Shown here: positions 44,425 to 53,665 of the stretch, in pieces
Numbering within the stretch: the first letter of the stretch is position 1
Layout: every line of letters begins with the position of its first letter
Source: an uncultured Allomuricauda sp.
GTDB taxonomy: Bacteria > Bacteroidota > Bacteroidia > Flavobacteriales > Flavobacteriaceae
Direction of reading: 5' to 3'
Length of the DNA: 64,000 nt
NCBI RefSeq assembly: GCF_947258355.1
Contig: NZ_CAMYIC010000024.1
Location: 1 to 64,000, forward strand
Translations under genes and position numbers: made by a program
The notes under the pieces: model-generated
Seen by the model: the letters and a program-made list of their open reading frames with translations, nothing else
Database searches by the model: none
What the model was told of the DNA's origin: nothing

Positions 44425-47400
44425 TTAAAATTTTAATTGAACACCTAACATGGATGTCATTGGTCTTGGATATGTTCCAAAATCAAAACCAGGGTTCAAG
44501 ACTCCAGCTTGGAAATCTGGATTGTACCCTTTATATTTTGAAAAAACAGCTACATTTTGGAATGTAACATAAAATCTCGCCATCGACATATGAAGTTTCT
44601 CCAGAATGTTGTCAGGTAATGAATAACCCAGTGATATGGTGTTTATCCTAAAATAATCTCCATCTTGCAACCATCCTGGTCTGTTGGAATCACGTTGATT
44701 GTTGTTTGGATCTCCAAAAACCACACGTGGCACATCGGTATTTGTATTGGTAGGTGTCCAACGGTCTAAAATATCCTCATGCCAGTTGGTATATCCAGTA
44801 GTCGGCATTAAACCACGATACAAATTACTGTTGATCAAGTTTCCTCCACTACCCTGTCCGAAAATAGTGAAGTCAAAGTTTTTGTAATTGGCCGTTATAT
44901 TCAAACCATAGTAATAGGTTGGTAATCCTTGACCTAGGAAAGTACGGTCATCATCATTAATAACACCATCTGGACTCCCATCAGGACCACTTATGTCCCT
45001 AAACTTAATATCTCCGGGTGCTGTTCCTGGCTGTTGGGTAGGTGAATTCGCCACTTCCTCAGCCGTCTGAAATATACCATCATAAACCCAACCATAATGC
45101 TCACCTAATGAACGGCCTACAATATTTCTGCTTCCGGTACCCGTAATAAATTCTTGACCACCGATTTCCAGTATCTCGTTATTTACTGTGTAAAAATTTG
45201 GGGCAATTTGAAATGAGAAATCATCACCAATAGGTTGTCTGTAAACAGCGGAAAATTCTACACCTGAGTTTCTAATTGATCCCGCATTGGATAATATTTC
45301 GGAATTGAATGCACCTACCGTATTTGACAATGGAATGGGAATATTAACCAAAACGTCCTCAGATGTGTTTCTATAATATTCGACAGTAAAGTCCAACCCT
45401 CCATTGAATAAGGTAGCATCGATACCGATACTACTGGTTCTTCTGGTTTCCCATTTGATATCTTCATCGATAAGCTGGGTTACAGCTGCGCCCACAACAG
45501 TTGGCCCTCCGGAGAATTGGTAAGGAATACCCCTGTTTACGGTTCTTTGGTAAAGGTAGTTTCCGATTTCTTGGTTACCAACTTCACCCCATCCACCTCT
45601 TAATTTAAGGCTTCTTACAAAGTCTGGCAGATCAAATTCGTTATGTATTTTCCACGCCGCGGAGACTGATGGAAAAAACTCGTACCGAACATCGGGATTA
45701 AATCTTGACGATCCATCATATCTAAGGTTTCCTGTAAGGAAATATTTGTCGTTAAATGAATAGTTTACACGTCCTAAAAAAGAATATAATGCCGATTCTT
45801 GAATGTTATCGAAAACACTATATTCGGTTGCATTTTCTAGGTTCAAGATATAAGGAGCGGTCAAACCTCCGCCCACAGTGGTAATAGCTCTAAAATTATC
45901 CTTTTGGTACGTTTGTCCAACCAATACGGATAGATTATGCTTGTCGAATTCTTTGGTATAATTGGCCGTATTCTCAATCAAAAATCGGTCAATACTTGTA
46001 TTTACAACTCGCAACTGGGCCAAAGGATTCGGGAAAAAGTACCCCAAGTCATATTCGGGAACAAATAGTTGACCCTCTATGTTAGTGTTATTGTATGATG
46101 CACTAGATTTTAAAACCAGCCCGTCAATTGGCTCGTAACTTAAATACAGGTTAGCATTTAATCTATTTACTTTTGATTGGTTATCAATCAATGTATTTAT
46201 ACCTGGTACATTAAGTGTTATGGATTGATGTATCACAGAATTTGCACCACCAAATCCACCTAAGCGATTTGGGTCCTCTACTGGAATAGTTGGTGCAGCT
46301 TGAAGCAGATCATTAACCAATGTTGGTCTACCGCCAGGTAAATTAATAGTAGCGGTATCAAATAAAGGATTCTCGTCCGAACGTACAAAAAAGAGATTTT
46401 CACCTACTGTGAATTTACCAAATTCCGCTTCCGAATTAACCCTAAAAGAATAACGCTCATAATTTGGACCTTGCCCTACCAGAGTGCCTTCATTGTCCAA
46501 ATAATCCAAGGACATAAAATATTTGGTGCTCTCAGTACCACCAGTTACATTGAAGTTATGATTTTGGATAAAACCTGTAACATAACCTTCTTCTTGCCAA
46601 TCCGTATCAATATTATCAATAAAATCGGGTGAGTCAGGATCATTTCCTGTAGGTATCGGAACTGTATTTCCACCGTTATTTATCAACTCCCTATTAATCG
46701 TTTGATAACCCACTCTATCCAGTAGTGGAAGTTTCTGCGTTATGTTTTGTATTCCAAAATATGATGAAAGACCAAAACTTACCTTTTGAGACCTTTTGCC
46801 GGATTTTGTAGTGATTATGATTACCCCGTTACCTGCTCTGTTACCATAAATAGCACCGGCAGATGCATCTTTCAGTACTTGAACAGATTCAATATCGTTA
46901 GGGTTAATATCCCTAATTCCATCAATGGGAACACCATCAACTACGTACAAGGGCTCTGCACTGGCTCCAATACCAAACGTAGCCACACCTCTAATACGTA
47001 CGCTAGGTGCTGCGCCCGGTTGTCCGTCGGAAGTAATGGACACCCCTGCAACGCGACCTTGCATCATTTGCGTGACATCGTTTGTAGCTTGTTTGGTCAT
47101 TTCTTCGGGGTCCACCAAACTTACGGCCCCTGTCAAATCTTCCTTCTTTTGGGAACCATAGCCCACAACAACCACTTCGTCCAAGTTGGAAACGTCTTCT
47201 GTCATAGCTACGCTGATCATTGTTCGCCCACCGATTTCAATTTCTTGAGAGCTGAACCCTACATAGCTAAACACCAATATGTCATCAGATGATGCCTCAA
47301 TAGTATAGTTACCATCAAAATCGGTAACCGCACCATTAGTGGTACCCTTTACAATAACATTGACACCGGGAATTGGTGTTCCGGAGTCAATATCGGTCAC

Positions 47401-47529
47401 TGTACCGGTAATTGTTTTCACATCTTGGGCCTGCATCTGAAACCCAAGGAAGAGAGAGAAGATAAAAAGCATCCAACTTTTTTTTGGAAACCACAGCCTC
47501 TTCACCTGTAATTGTTTGTTTTTCAGCAT
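44425..47529 (-). CDS. SusC/RagA-type TonB-dependent transporter of the arabinan locus
   Basis: This 1034-residue outer-membrane transporter has a signal (SWMLFIFSLFLGFQMQAQ), a carboxypeptidase-D-like domain (about 38-115), a plug (LDEVVVVGYGSQKKEDLTGAVSLVD; LKDASAGAIYGNRAGNGVIIITTKSG) and the barrel, ending VQLKF. The ATG at 47529 is preferred over an upstream in-frame one because the signal follows it. It leads the susC-susD-FG-GAP-GH43 unit and is divergent from araR. It probably imports arabino-oligosaccharides released by the surface GH43. Confidence 0.94.
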   Translation of the reverse strand: MLKNKQLQVKRLWFPKKSWMLFIFSLFLGFQMQAQDVKTITGTVTDIDSGTPIPGVNVIVKGTTNGAVTDFDGNYTIEASSDDILVFSYVGFSSQEIEIGGRTMISVAMTEDVSNLDEVVVVGYGSQKKEDLTGAVSLVDPEEMTKQATNDVTQMMQGRVAGVSITSDGQPGAAPSVRIRGVATFGIGASAEPLYVVDGVPIDGIRDINPNDIESVQVLKDASAGAIYGNRAGNGVIIITTKSGKRSQKVSFGLSSYFGIQNITQKLPLLDRVGYQTINRELINNGGNTVPIPTGNDPDSPDFIDNIDTDWQEEGYVTGFIQNHNFNVTGGTESTKYFMSLDYLDNEGTLVGQGPNYERYSFRVNSEAEFGKFTVGENLFFVRSDENPLFDTATINLPGGRPTLVNDLLQAAPTIPVEDPNRLGGFGGANSVIHQSITLNVPGINTLIDNQSKVNRLNANLYLSYEPIDGLVLKSSASYNNTNIEGQLFVPEYDLGYFFPNPLAQLRVVNTSIDRFLIENTANYTKEFDKHNLSVLVGQTYQKDNFRAITTVGGGLTAPYILNLENATEYSVFDNIQESALYSFLGRVNYSFNDKYFLTGNLRYDGSSRFNPDVRYEFFPSVSAAWKIHNEFDLPDFVRSLKLRGGWGEVGNQEIGNYLYQRTVNRGIPYQFSGGPTVVGAAVTQLIDEDIKWETRRTSSIGIDATLFNGGLDFTVEYYRNTSEDVLVNIPIPLSNTVGAFNSEILSNAGSIRNSGVEFSAVYRQPIGDDFSFQIAPNFYTVNNEILEIGGQEFITGTGSRNIVGRSLGEHYGWVYDGIFQTAEEVANSPTQQPGTAPGDIKFRDISGPDGSPDGVINDDDRTFLGQGLPTYYYGLNITANYKNFDFTIFGQGSGGNLINSNLYRGLMPTTGYTNWHEDILDRWTPTNTNTDVPRVVFGDPNNNQRDSNRPGWLQDGDYFRINTISLGYSLPDNILEKLHMSMARFYVTFQNVAVFSKYKGYNPDFQAGVLNPGFDFGTYPRPMTSMLGVQLKF

Positions 47530-47612
47530 TTTGTTTAGTTTAATTTGTTTTAAGTGTGCATTGTACACGTGTAAAGAAATAAAACAATTATTGGTTTTGC
47601 AAACTTTTCGTT

Positions 47613-47639
47613 AAAAAAATGTATTTTTAACACTTATAA
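47613..47639. promoter_or_regulatory. Candidate AraR operator in the araR-susC gap
   Basis: TGT and ACA are spaced by seven A/T bases, and the right half ACACTTATAA (47630-47639) is identical to the perfect half-site of the 37520-37546 repeat. The left half is weaker (AAAAAAATGT). ACTTTTCGTTA lies just before it, as at the other site. It lies 70 bp from araR and 83 bp from susC, so one site could serve both. Confidence 0.6.
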
Positions 47640-47675
47640 ATTCGTTATAGGAATGGGCTATTAGATAATTGTTTA

Positions 47676-47683
47676 TATTTTTG
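47676..47683 (+). promoter_or_regulatory. -7 element (TATTTTTG) of araR
   Basis: An exact TAnnTTTG match lies 25 bp before the araR ATG. The candidate operator is 36 bp upstream of it. Confidence 0.45.
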
Positions 47684-47708
47684 TTTTTGGATTTTATATA
47701 CTACTAAA

Positions 47709-48443
47709 ATGTTGGAAGAAGACTTGGAGGTGTCGGAAGACCCAAACATTCATCTCAATTATTATCAAAAAGAAGATCAGGTATTATTAGCGGTCGACTG
47801 CATTATCTTTGGATTCGATAAAGAAAATCTCAAGATTTTACTTATTAAAAGAAATTTTGATCCCGAAAAAGGGAAGTGGTCCCTAATCGGTGGATTCCTT
47901 AAGAAAAATGAAGATTTGGACCAGGCAGCTGTGCGGGTCTTGGAAACATTGACAGGATTGAACGATATTTATCTAGAACAATTACACACCTATAGTAAAA
48001 TTGATAGGGATCCTGGACAACGAACTATTTCTGTAGCTTATTACGCGTTGATTGATGTGGACAGTCATCGTTTTGATGGTATCCAAATTGATTCGGCCCA
48101 TTGGTTCGATGTAAACGAAGCTCCTGATTTGATCTTTGACCATAATGAAATGGTACGAAAGGCGAAAGCTCGATTAAAAAGAAGAGCGCTCACCAAACCC
48201 ATTGGTTTTGAACTCCTACCGGAAAAATTCACTATGAGACAACTTCAGAACCTGTATGAATCCATTTTGGACAAAGAACTGGACAAAAGAAACTTTATCA
48301 ATAAAATCAATTCTTTGGATGTTCTTGTTAAACTTGATGAAAAAGACATGAGTGTTTCCCGCAAGGGAGCTTACCTCTACGTTTTTGATAAGGACAAGTA
48401 TCAAAAGAAAGTTGAGGAAGACGGGTTTATATTCAAATTATAA
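47709..48443 (+). CDS. araR: AraR, Nudix-type transcriptional regulator of arabinose utilisation
   Basis: This 244-residue protein has an N-terminal Nudix-like domain (about 25-155) and a C-terminal winged HTH (about 165-240: RALTKPIGFELLPEKFTMRQLQNLYESIL, then RNFINKINSLDVLV). This is the layout of the Bacteroides AraR regulators, which release DNA on binding L-arabinose. The Nudix box GGFLKKNEDLDQAAVRVLETLTGL keeps the glycines but has lost the REUxEE glutamates (reads RVLETL), so it is a sensor, not a hydrolase. It is divergent from the arabinan susC and probably controls both arabinose units and itself. Confidence 0.88.
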   Translation: MLEEDLEVSEDPNIHLNYYQKEDQVLLAVDCIIFGFDKENLKILLIKRNFDPEKGKWSLIGGFLKKNEDLDQAAVRVLETLTGLNDIYLEQLHTYSKIDRDPGQRTISVAYYALIDVDSHRFDGIQIDSAHWFDVNEAPDLIFDHNEMVRKAKARLKRRALTKPIGFELLPEKFTMRQLQNLYESILDKELDKRNFINKINSLDVLVKLDEKDMSVSRKGAYLYVFDKDKYQKKVEEDGFIFKL

Positions 48444-48455
48444 ACCCGTTTGTTT
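48421..48455 (+). terminator. Terminator overlapping the end of araR
   Basis: ACGGGTTTATA (48421-48431) pairs perfectly with TATAAACCCGT (48439-48449), followed by TTGTTTATT. The stem includes the last araR codons and its stop (48441-48443), so the hairpin is partly coding. Confidence 0.75.
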
Positions 48456-48492
48456 ATTCCTCTTCTTTGGTTTAGGTTGTGGGGGAACTACC

Positions 48493-50190
48493 CTATTTAA
48501 ACTCGGTGGAAAACTTCCACTTTGTCTTGTAATTTTTATTCAAAGGAAGATCTTGCAACAGGGCGCGCAACATTTCTATCGGCATTCTTCCTTCAACCAT
48601 TACACGGTCGTGGAACTGCTTCTCCGTCCATCCTTTTTCCAACATTTCGTTTCTAAGCGCATAAAACTGCAAGCCTCCCATCATGTATGCCAATTGATAT
48701 AAAGGCGGGTAGTTGGTTGTGAAAGAACGTCGCACCTCTGCTTCAGCGTTGGCATACTCATGCCCTACTTCATCCACCAAAAGATCGATACATTCCTGTG
48801 GGGTCATTTCCCCTAAGTGGAACTTGAGCGAGAAAATGATTCGCGCACAGCGATGGATTCTCCAGAAAAGCATACCCAATTTTTGCTCGGGAGTTTGCGG
48901 AAAATCCTTATTCCACAGTATAATTTCCCAATATAGGGCCCAGCCTTCGGTCCAAAAAGGATTGTAGAAAGGTCTCCTGTAACTTTTATGGCGACTGGTC
49001 ATAAAATACTGAAGGTTATGGCCTGGAAGCAATTCGTGTTGGACCGTGGGAAAGGAGAAATTTGGATTGTTGCCCCGCATGCTCATCAATTTGTCGTCGT
49101 GGTCCATTTCCATGGTCGGATAGGAAATAATGATGTCCCTCCCTCCTAAAAAGAAAGGGCTGACCTTTTGTCTCTCTGGGCTCATCATTTTCATACCCCA
49201 GGTTTCCTTGGCCAATTCCGGCAGCGTAATCAAATCTCTTTCTTCAATAAAATCCACGGCATGGGAATACAAATCCATTATGGCCTGTGGCTGTTCCCCA
49301 GCAGGAACATAGGTGTTCTTTACATGCTCCAACGCCTTTTTCCAATCATCGCCATAGCCCAATTCCCTGGATGCTTTGATCATTTCATTCTTGCACCATT
49401 CAAATTGTTCCTCTGCTGTTTGTATCAGTTCTTCAGGTGTATAGGGAATAAATTCCAATGCAAGGCTTTCGTTTAACGCGTCCTCACCAATGGGTTTCCC
49501 CACAATACCACTGCCATCATCCTTAACGCTGTCTTCAGAATAATTTTCCTTGAGGAAGTCCGCATAGGCGGTCAGTTTTTCGTTTAACTTTTGATATGGC
49601 TGTTCTACCCACCACGTAAAATCAGGGTCGTATCCATAGTAAAAATTATAGGCCTCTTCCAATCCTTTTTGGAGCGATGCAATGATTCCCGAAGCTTTAT
49701 CGGCTGTTTGCCAATCCTTGAAAGGTTTACTTTTCCATAACTCCATTTCAGAATCAATTGTTTCGGCCGCATCCTGAAAAGTCTGTGCCAATTGTTTAGC
49801 ATTGGGCTTTTTACCTCTTCTACGCTCTTGAATGAACGTGAAGATGTCCCCTGTAAAGTTGCTTACCTGGGCAACCGCTTTATATTCATCATAATCCTGA
49901 TCCAAAAAATAGGCTCTTTTGGTCATCAAGCTCTTCAATAAAATATAGTCCACTTTACCCTGTTGGGACAATGAAGAGAAGTCTATATCCGACAACCTAT
50001 CTTGCCAATCCGAATAAAACTTGGTAAAACGCTGATAGTATTCCTCGGATTCGTCTACACTGTAAGTTCGACTAAGAGCCCAGTTATCCGCCTCAAACTC
50101 CGTGACCAAATCGGCCAGCTTACTGGTTTGCGCTGTTGCCAACGAGCCAATCAATAACACTATGATGATTCCTGCTTTTTTTAAACCCAT
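48493..50190 (-). CDS. DUF885 family metallopeptidase-like protein (secreted)
   Basis: This 565-residue protein has a signal peptide (MGLKKAGIIIVLLIGSLATAQ) and is of the DUF885 family, putative zinc carboxypeptidases/dipeptidases related to M3/M32-like folds. The metal motif is HELLPGH (H385, E386, H391), with the expected downstream FWTEGWALYWE glutamate. It lies 45 bp after a GH127 gene on the same strand, at the end of a run with hydroxyproline catabolic genes. A role in trimming hydroxyproline-containing peptides freed of arabinose fits this setting but is inferred. Confidence 0.8.
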   Translation of the reverse strand: MGLKKAGIIIVLLIGSLATAQTSKLADLVTEFEADNWALSRTYSVDESEEYYQRFTKFYSDWQDRLSDIDFSSLSQQGKVDYILLKSLMTKRAYFLDQDYDEYKAVAQVSNFTGDIFTFIQERRRGKKPNAKQLAQTFQDAAETIDSEMELWKSKPFKDWQTADKASGIIASLQKGLEEAYNFYYGYDPDFTWWVEQPYQKLNEKLTAYADFLKENYSEDSVKDDGSGIVGKPIGEDALNESLALEFIPYTPEELIQTAEEQFEWCKNEMIKASRELGYGDDWKKALEHVKNTYVPAGEQPQAIMDLYSHAVDFIEERDLITLPELAKETWGMKMMSPERQKVSPFFLGGRDIIISYPTMEMDHDDKLMSMRGNNPNFSFPTVQHELLPGHNLQYFMTSRHKSYRRPFYNPFWTEGWALYWEIILWNKDFPQTPEQKLGMLFWRIHRCARIIFSLKFHLGEMTPQECIDLLVDEVGHEYANAEAEVRRSFTTNYPPLYQLAYMMGGLQFYALRNEMLEKGWTEKQFHDRVMVEGRMPIEMLRALLQDLPLNKNYKTKWKFSTEFK

Positions 50191-50235
50191 ATTGTTTTTA
50201 TTTAAGTTTTGACACTACCTAAAGGTAGTTGTTGA

Positions 50236-52590
50236 TTATTTCAGTTCAATATCCAGATAAACGGAATGACGCCCATACGTTTCATAAAATGGTTTAAATA
50301 CGACCCCATCTATGGTAAAATTCAATGTTGTTGGATCTCCCTCAATGTTTTTTGCCAGATTCTTTGCATCCAAATTGATTTTTCTCCAATCATTTCGTGA
50401 TTCGTCTTCTGGAGCCACCAACAATATGGGGCCATAAAAGAGGCTCGCTATATTTTGTTGATCCATAATAGGGTCCAAGTGAAATTGGAATGGCATCTTC
50501 AACTCCACCTCATCCCCATTTTTCCACTCACGGGCGATGGTCAAGTACTTACCTGGCAGGGCATCTACTTGACCTATTGATCCATTTATTTTTACAGAAA
50601 CACCTTGGGTTGCCCATTGTGGCACTCGTATTTTTAAATCAAATACACCTTCTCCTTCCACAATCAATTTGGTATGGTCTGCTTTGGGAAAATCCGTTTC
50701 TTGGCGAAGGGTGATACCTTTCTCTACCCATTTTAAAGTGGAAGGAACAAAGAGGTTTACATATAGCTCCTTGTCATTCTTGCTTTTAAAATAAATTGAG
50801 TTCTGAAACTTCGTGTTGCTTTCCAACGCAGTACCATTGCAGCAGGTAAAACCTTTCATGTCAGGATTGCCAAACCGTTTTACAGATCCAGGACGCAAGG
50901 GTACGTGGTAAGTATTGGCAGGACTGTCCTCGGCTACAGAGGCCAATATATGGTTGTACAGACCACGCTCATAGTAATCCATGAATTCCGTTCGCTGATC
51001 AAATAGAAATAAGTTTCTGGTAAGCTTCAAAAGATTGTAGGAAGCGCATGTTTCATTTTGTCCACCAGACGAAAAACCGTTTTCGTACAAGGTAGCAGGT
51101 TCACCAATGAAACACTCTGGATTGGTAGGGTTCCGCGCACCGGCAACACCACCTATACTGTACATATAATCGTCTTTGACCTTGTACCAAAAATTATCCG
51201 CTACCCGATAGTATTCAGGGCTTTTTGAAACTCGGTACATTTCGAGGGCACCCATAATTTGTGGAATATGCTGATTGGCATGTAACCCTCGAAAAGTATC
51301 CACGTTTTTCGCTAACCCGTGGGAATGTTCAGCATCACCAAAAAACATCTTGATATTATCAAACAACTGCGCCACCTTCAGATATCTTGGTTCGTCGGTA
51401 ATTCGGTCCAATCGGGCCATTGCTTCGTTCATACCTCCAAATTCACCTGCGATATAGGTGTTCCACATAGCAATCAAAGTATCGGTGGGCAATTGGCTCA
51501 ACCGGGCATACACCCAATCTCCCATTCCTTTGGCAATTTCTAGGGCTTTCTCATTGCCACTTACCTCATAAACATCCAATAAACCAGCGAGTATTTTATG
51601 CAATGTGTAGTAGGGTGCCCAAACTTGTGTGGGTTTTGTGCCGTAGACGGCTCCTTTTTCCAACATGATAAATTGGTCTGGAGGATAGGCGCTTATAAAA
51701 CCATTGCCCCAGTTCCAAAAATCCGTACGGATACCATTTTCACTCAGATCGGAATCGTATATTGATTTTCCAGGACCAGGTGGCACAGCGGTTGGGTCTG
51801 CCACAAACTCACCTCCCTTTTTGACAGGTCGACCAGATAGTTGTGACAGCTCGTAAAGTACTGTCACCATATAATTCATTTTGTCTTTAAAATTGGCCTG
51901 TAATGTTGTATTATAACCTGTACTGGCATAAGCCTGAGCAAGGGCACTGAGGTAATGACCCGTAGCATGCCCCCTTAATTTGGTCTCTTGGCTGTCCCAC
52001 ACCCCTAAAGGTTCAGCTCGTTCGGGCTGCTCCTGTCCGAAGGCGTTTCGAAACATGTACAAAAAAGAATCTGGGTTGGTCTCCGCGAGTGTAGAGATGA
52101 ATTTATCCCGATTGGTTATAAATTTTGTTGGTTCTCCTTTCGTGTTGTGGTTTAATGTTACCTCATCAAGAGCGAAAGCTTCCAATGTACGGATAGGTGT
52201 ACCTTGTGCCTCTCTAGGTTTCACCCTCACTTTGGTCCTTGGCTGAAACTGGGTACCCTTTACTTTGCCGGTGATGACATATTCACCTACTTTCAAGACA
52301 TCTTGGTTATCCTTCGGTGCTGGCCAAATCACCCTTACTTTTTCCTGTGGGATACCATCTTCGAAAACCGCCTTTATATATCTAGGCAACCTGGGCAGTG
52401 ACCCCACCTCTGCTTCCACTTCAATATTTTCAACATCAATCAAGTATTTGTTATAAAGCTGAGGGGTATCCGAAGCAAATGTGGGAAGATCATTTTTTGC
52501 CACATCTTCGGCCCCATCCTGTGCGTGGACCCGGTTTAAGGACCAAAAGATTAAAAACAGTAGCGCAACAATTACTTTTATTGGTTTCAT
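50236..52590 (-). CDS. GH127 family beta-L-arabinofuranosidase, large form with N-terminal Ig-like domain (secreted)
   Basis: This 784-residue enzyme has a signal peptide (VIVALLFLIFWSLNRVHAQ), an N-terminal beta domain (about 45-120: LPRLPRYIKAVFEDGIPQEKVRVIWP...VKGTQFQPRTKV, a bacterial Ig-like fold) and the GH127 alpha/alpha barrel. The catalytic zinc site is complete: E513 and C515 in NETCASYN, and C583/C584 in FTCCNGT. It differs markedly from the GH127 of the arabinose operon. It sits 64 bp downstream of 4-hydroxyproline epimerase with no clear terminator between, and 45 bp before the DUF885 peptidase. Hydroxyproline-linked beta-arabinosides are the natural guess for its substrate. Confidence 0.9.
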   Translation of the reverse strand: MKPIKVIVALLFLIFWSLNRVHAQDGAEDVAKNDLPTFASDTPQLYNKYLIDVENIEVEAEVGSLPRLPRYIKAVFEDGIPQEKVRVIWPAPKDNQDVLKVGEYVITGKVKGTQFQPRTKVRVKPREAQGTPIRTLEAFALDEVTLNHNTKGEPTKFITNRDKFISTLAETNPDSFLYMFRNAFGQEQPERAEPLGVWDSQETKLRGHATGHYLSALAQAYASTGYNTTLQANFKDKMNYMVTVLYELSQLSGRPVKKGGEFVADPTAVPPGPGKSIYDSDLSENGIRTDFWNWGNGFISAYPPDQFIMLEKGAVYGTKPTQVWAPYYTLHKILAGLLDVYEVSGNEKALEIAKGMGDWVYARLSQLPTDTLIAMWNTYIAGEFGGMNEAMARLDRITDEPRYLKVAQLFDNIKMFFGDAEHSHGLAKNVDTFRGLHANQHIPQIMGALEMYRVSKSPEYYRVADNFWYKVKDDYMYSIGGVAGARNPTNPECFIGEPATLYENGFSSGGQNETCASYNLLKLTRNLFLFDQRTEFMDYYERGLYNHILASVAEDSPANTYHVPLRPGSVKRFGNPDMKGFTCCNGTALESNTKFQNSIYFKSKNDKELYVNLFVPSTLKWVEKGITLRQETDFPKADHTKLIVEGEGVFDLKIRVPQWATQGVSVKINGSIGQVDALPGKYLTIAREWKNGDEVELKMPFQFHLDPIMDQQNIASLFYGPILLVAPEDESRNDWRKINLDAKNLAKNIEGDPTTLNFTIDGVVFKPFYETYGRHSVYLDIELK

Positions 52591-52654
52591 GCTGATTATC
52601 TAAAAAACACAGACATCTATATCATCCTGTATTTATTTATTATTGATGAGTCCG

Positions 52655-53662
52655 CTACAACACCTGAAAACCATGTGCATAAGGGTCGTCATCATCTATT
52701 ATAATATTGTTATAGCCAATTACCTGAGCCCATCCTTGAATGCTCGGGATTATGGCCTGCTTTCCGTTCAAGGTGGTTTCAGCTTCGACTTTCCCCACAA
52801 ATTTGCTTCCGATGAAACTTTCGTGAACAAAAGGTTGCCCCTCTACCAGCTTGCCTTTGGCATATAGCTGGGCCATACGCGCCGAGGTCCCTGTGCCACA
52901 AGGAGAGCGATCTATCGCCTTATCCCCGTAAAAAACAGCATTCCTTCCCGATGATGAAGCATCCAAAGGATTACCGGTCCACATCATATGACTTACATCC
53001 CTTATGGTCGGGTTTTCGGGATGGATAAACCTATCTGGATACTTTTCATTGATTGACTTGCGCACCACTTGTGAATAGTGGATTATTTGACCTGCCGAAT
53101 AATCTTGCAGACCGGAAAAATTCTCCTGAGGGTCCACAATGGCATAAAAGTTTCCACCGTATGCCACGTCAAAAACAATTTCTCCCAACTCTGGGCATTC
53201 CACCGTTAGGTTTTCGGTCGCCAAGTACGATTTCACATTCACTAGTTTAACCCATTCCACCTTTTTACCGGTCAATTGATACTCAATTTCCACAAGACCC
53301 GCAGGTGCCTCCATTCTTATCTTACCCGGTATTTTAGGCACAATCAGTCCTTCTTCAATGGCAACCGTAATAGTGCCAATGGTACCATGCCCGCACATGG
53401 GCAAACAGCCCGATGTTTCAATGAAGAGTATGGCAAAATCATTCTCCGAGTTGTGCGGTGCCATCAAAATGCTCCCACTCATCATGTCGTGCCCTCGGGG
53501 TTCAAACATTAATCCCCGCCGTATCCAATCATACTCCTTTAAAAAATGCTGACGCTTCTCACTCATATCATTGCCCATCAAATTTGGACCTCCTCCTGCA
53601 ACTACCCTCACAGGATTTCCGCATGTATGCGCGTCTACACAAAAAAATGTTTTTCTGGCCAC
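52655..53662 (-). CDS. 4-hydroxyproline 2-epimerase (proline racemase family)
   Basis: This 335-residue enzyme should convert trans-4-hydroxy-L-proline to cis-4-hydroxy-D-proline. Both catalytic cysteines are present: C90 in LPMCGHGTIG and C255 in DRSPCGTGTSAR; dehydratases of the family have Thr or Ser at the first. The GLMFEPRGHDMMSGSIL stretch is typical of hydroxyproline epimerases rather than proline racemases. It is 3 bp after the semialdehyde dehydrogenase in a catabolic operon, which supports the assignment. Confidence 0.92.
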   Translation of the reverse strand: MARKTFFCVDAHTCGNPVRVVAGGGPNLMGNDMSEKRQHFLKEYDWIRRGLMFEPRGHDMMSGSILMAPHNSENDFAILFIETSGCLPMCGHGTIGTITVAIEEGLIVPKIPGKIRMEAPAGLVEIEYQLTGKKVEWVKLVNVKSYLATENLTVECPELGEIVFDVAYGGNFYAIVDPQENFSGLQDYSAGQIIHYSQVVRKSINEKYPDRFIHPENPTIRDVSHMMWTGNPLDASSSGRNAVFYGDKAIDRSPCGTGTSARMAQLYAKGKLVEGQPFVHESFIGSKFVGKVEAETTLNGKQAIIPSIQGWAQVIGYNNIIIDDDDPYAHGFQVL

Positions 53663-53665
53663 TCG

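Noticed and set aside
47552-47572. GTGTGCATTGTACACGTGTA as a separate operator before susC.
   Set aside because: Partly symmetrical but found once only; it lies close to the ATG and no matching site occurs at the other arabinose operon.
52591-52654. A terminator between the epimerase and GH127 genes.
   Set aside because: Only a 4-bp ACAG/CTGT stem before a T-run could be drawn, too weak to call; the genes are treated as likely co-transcribed.
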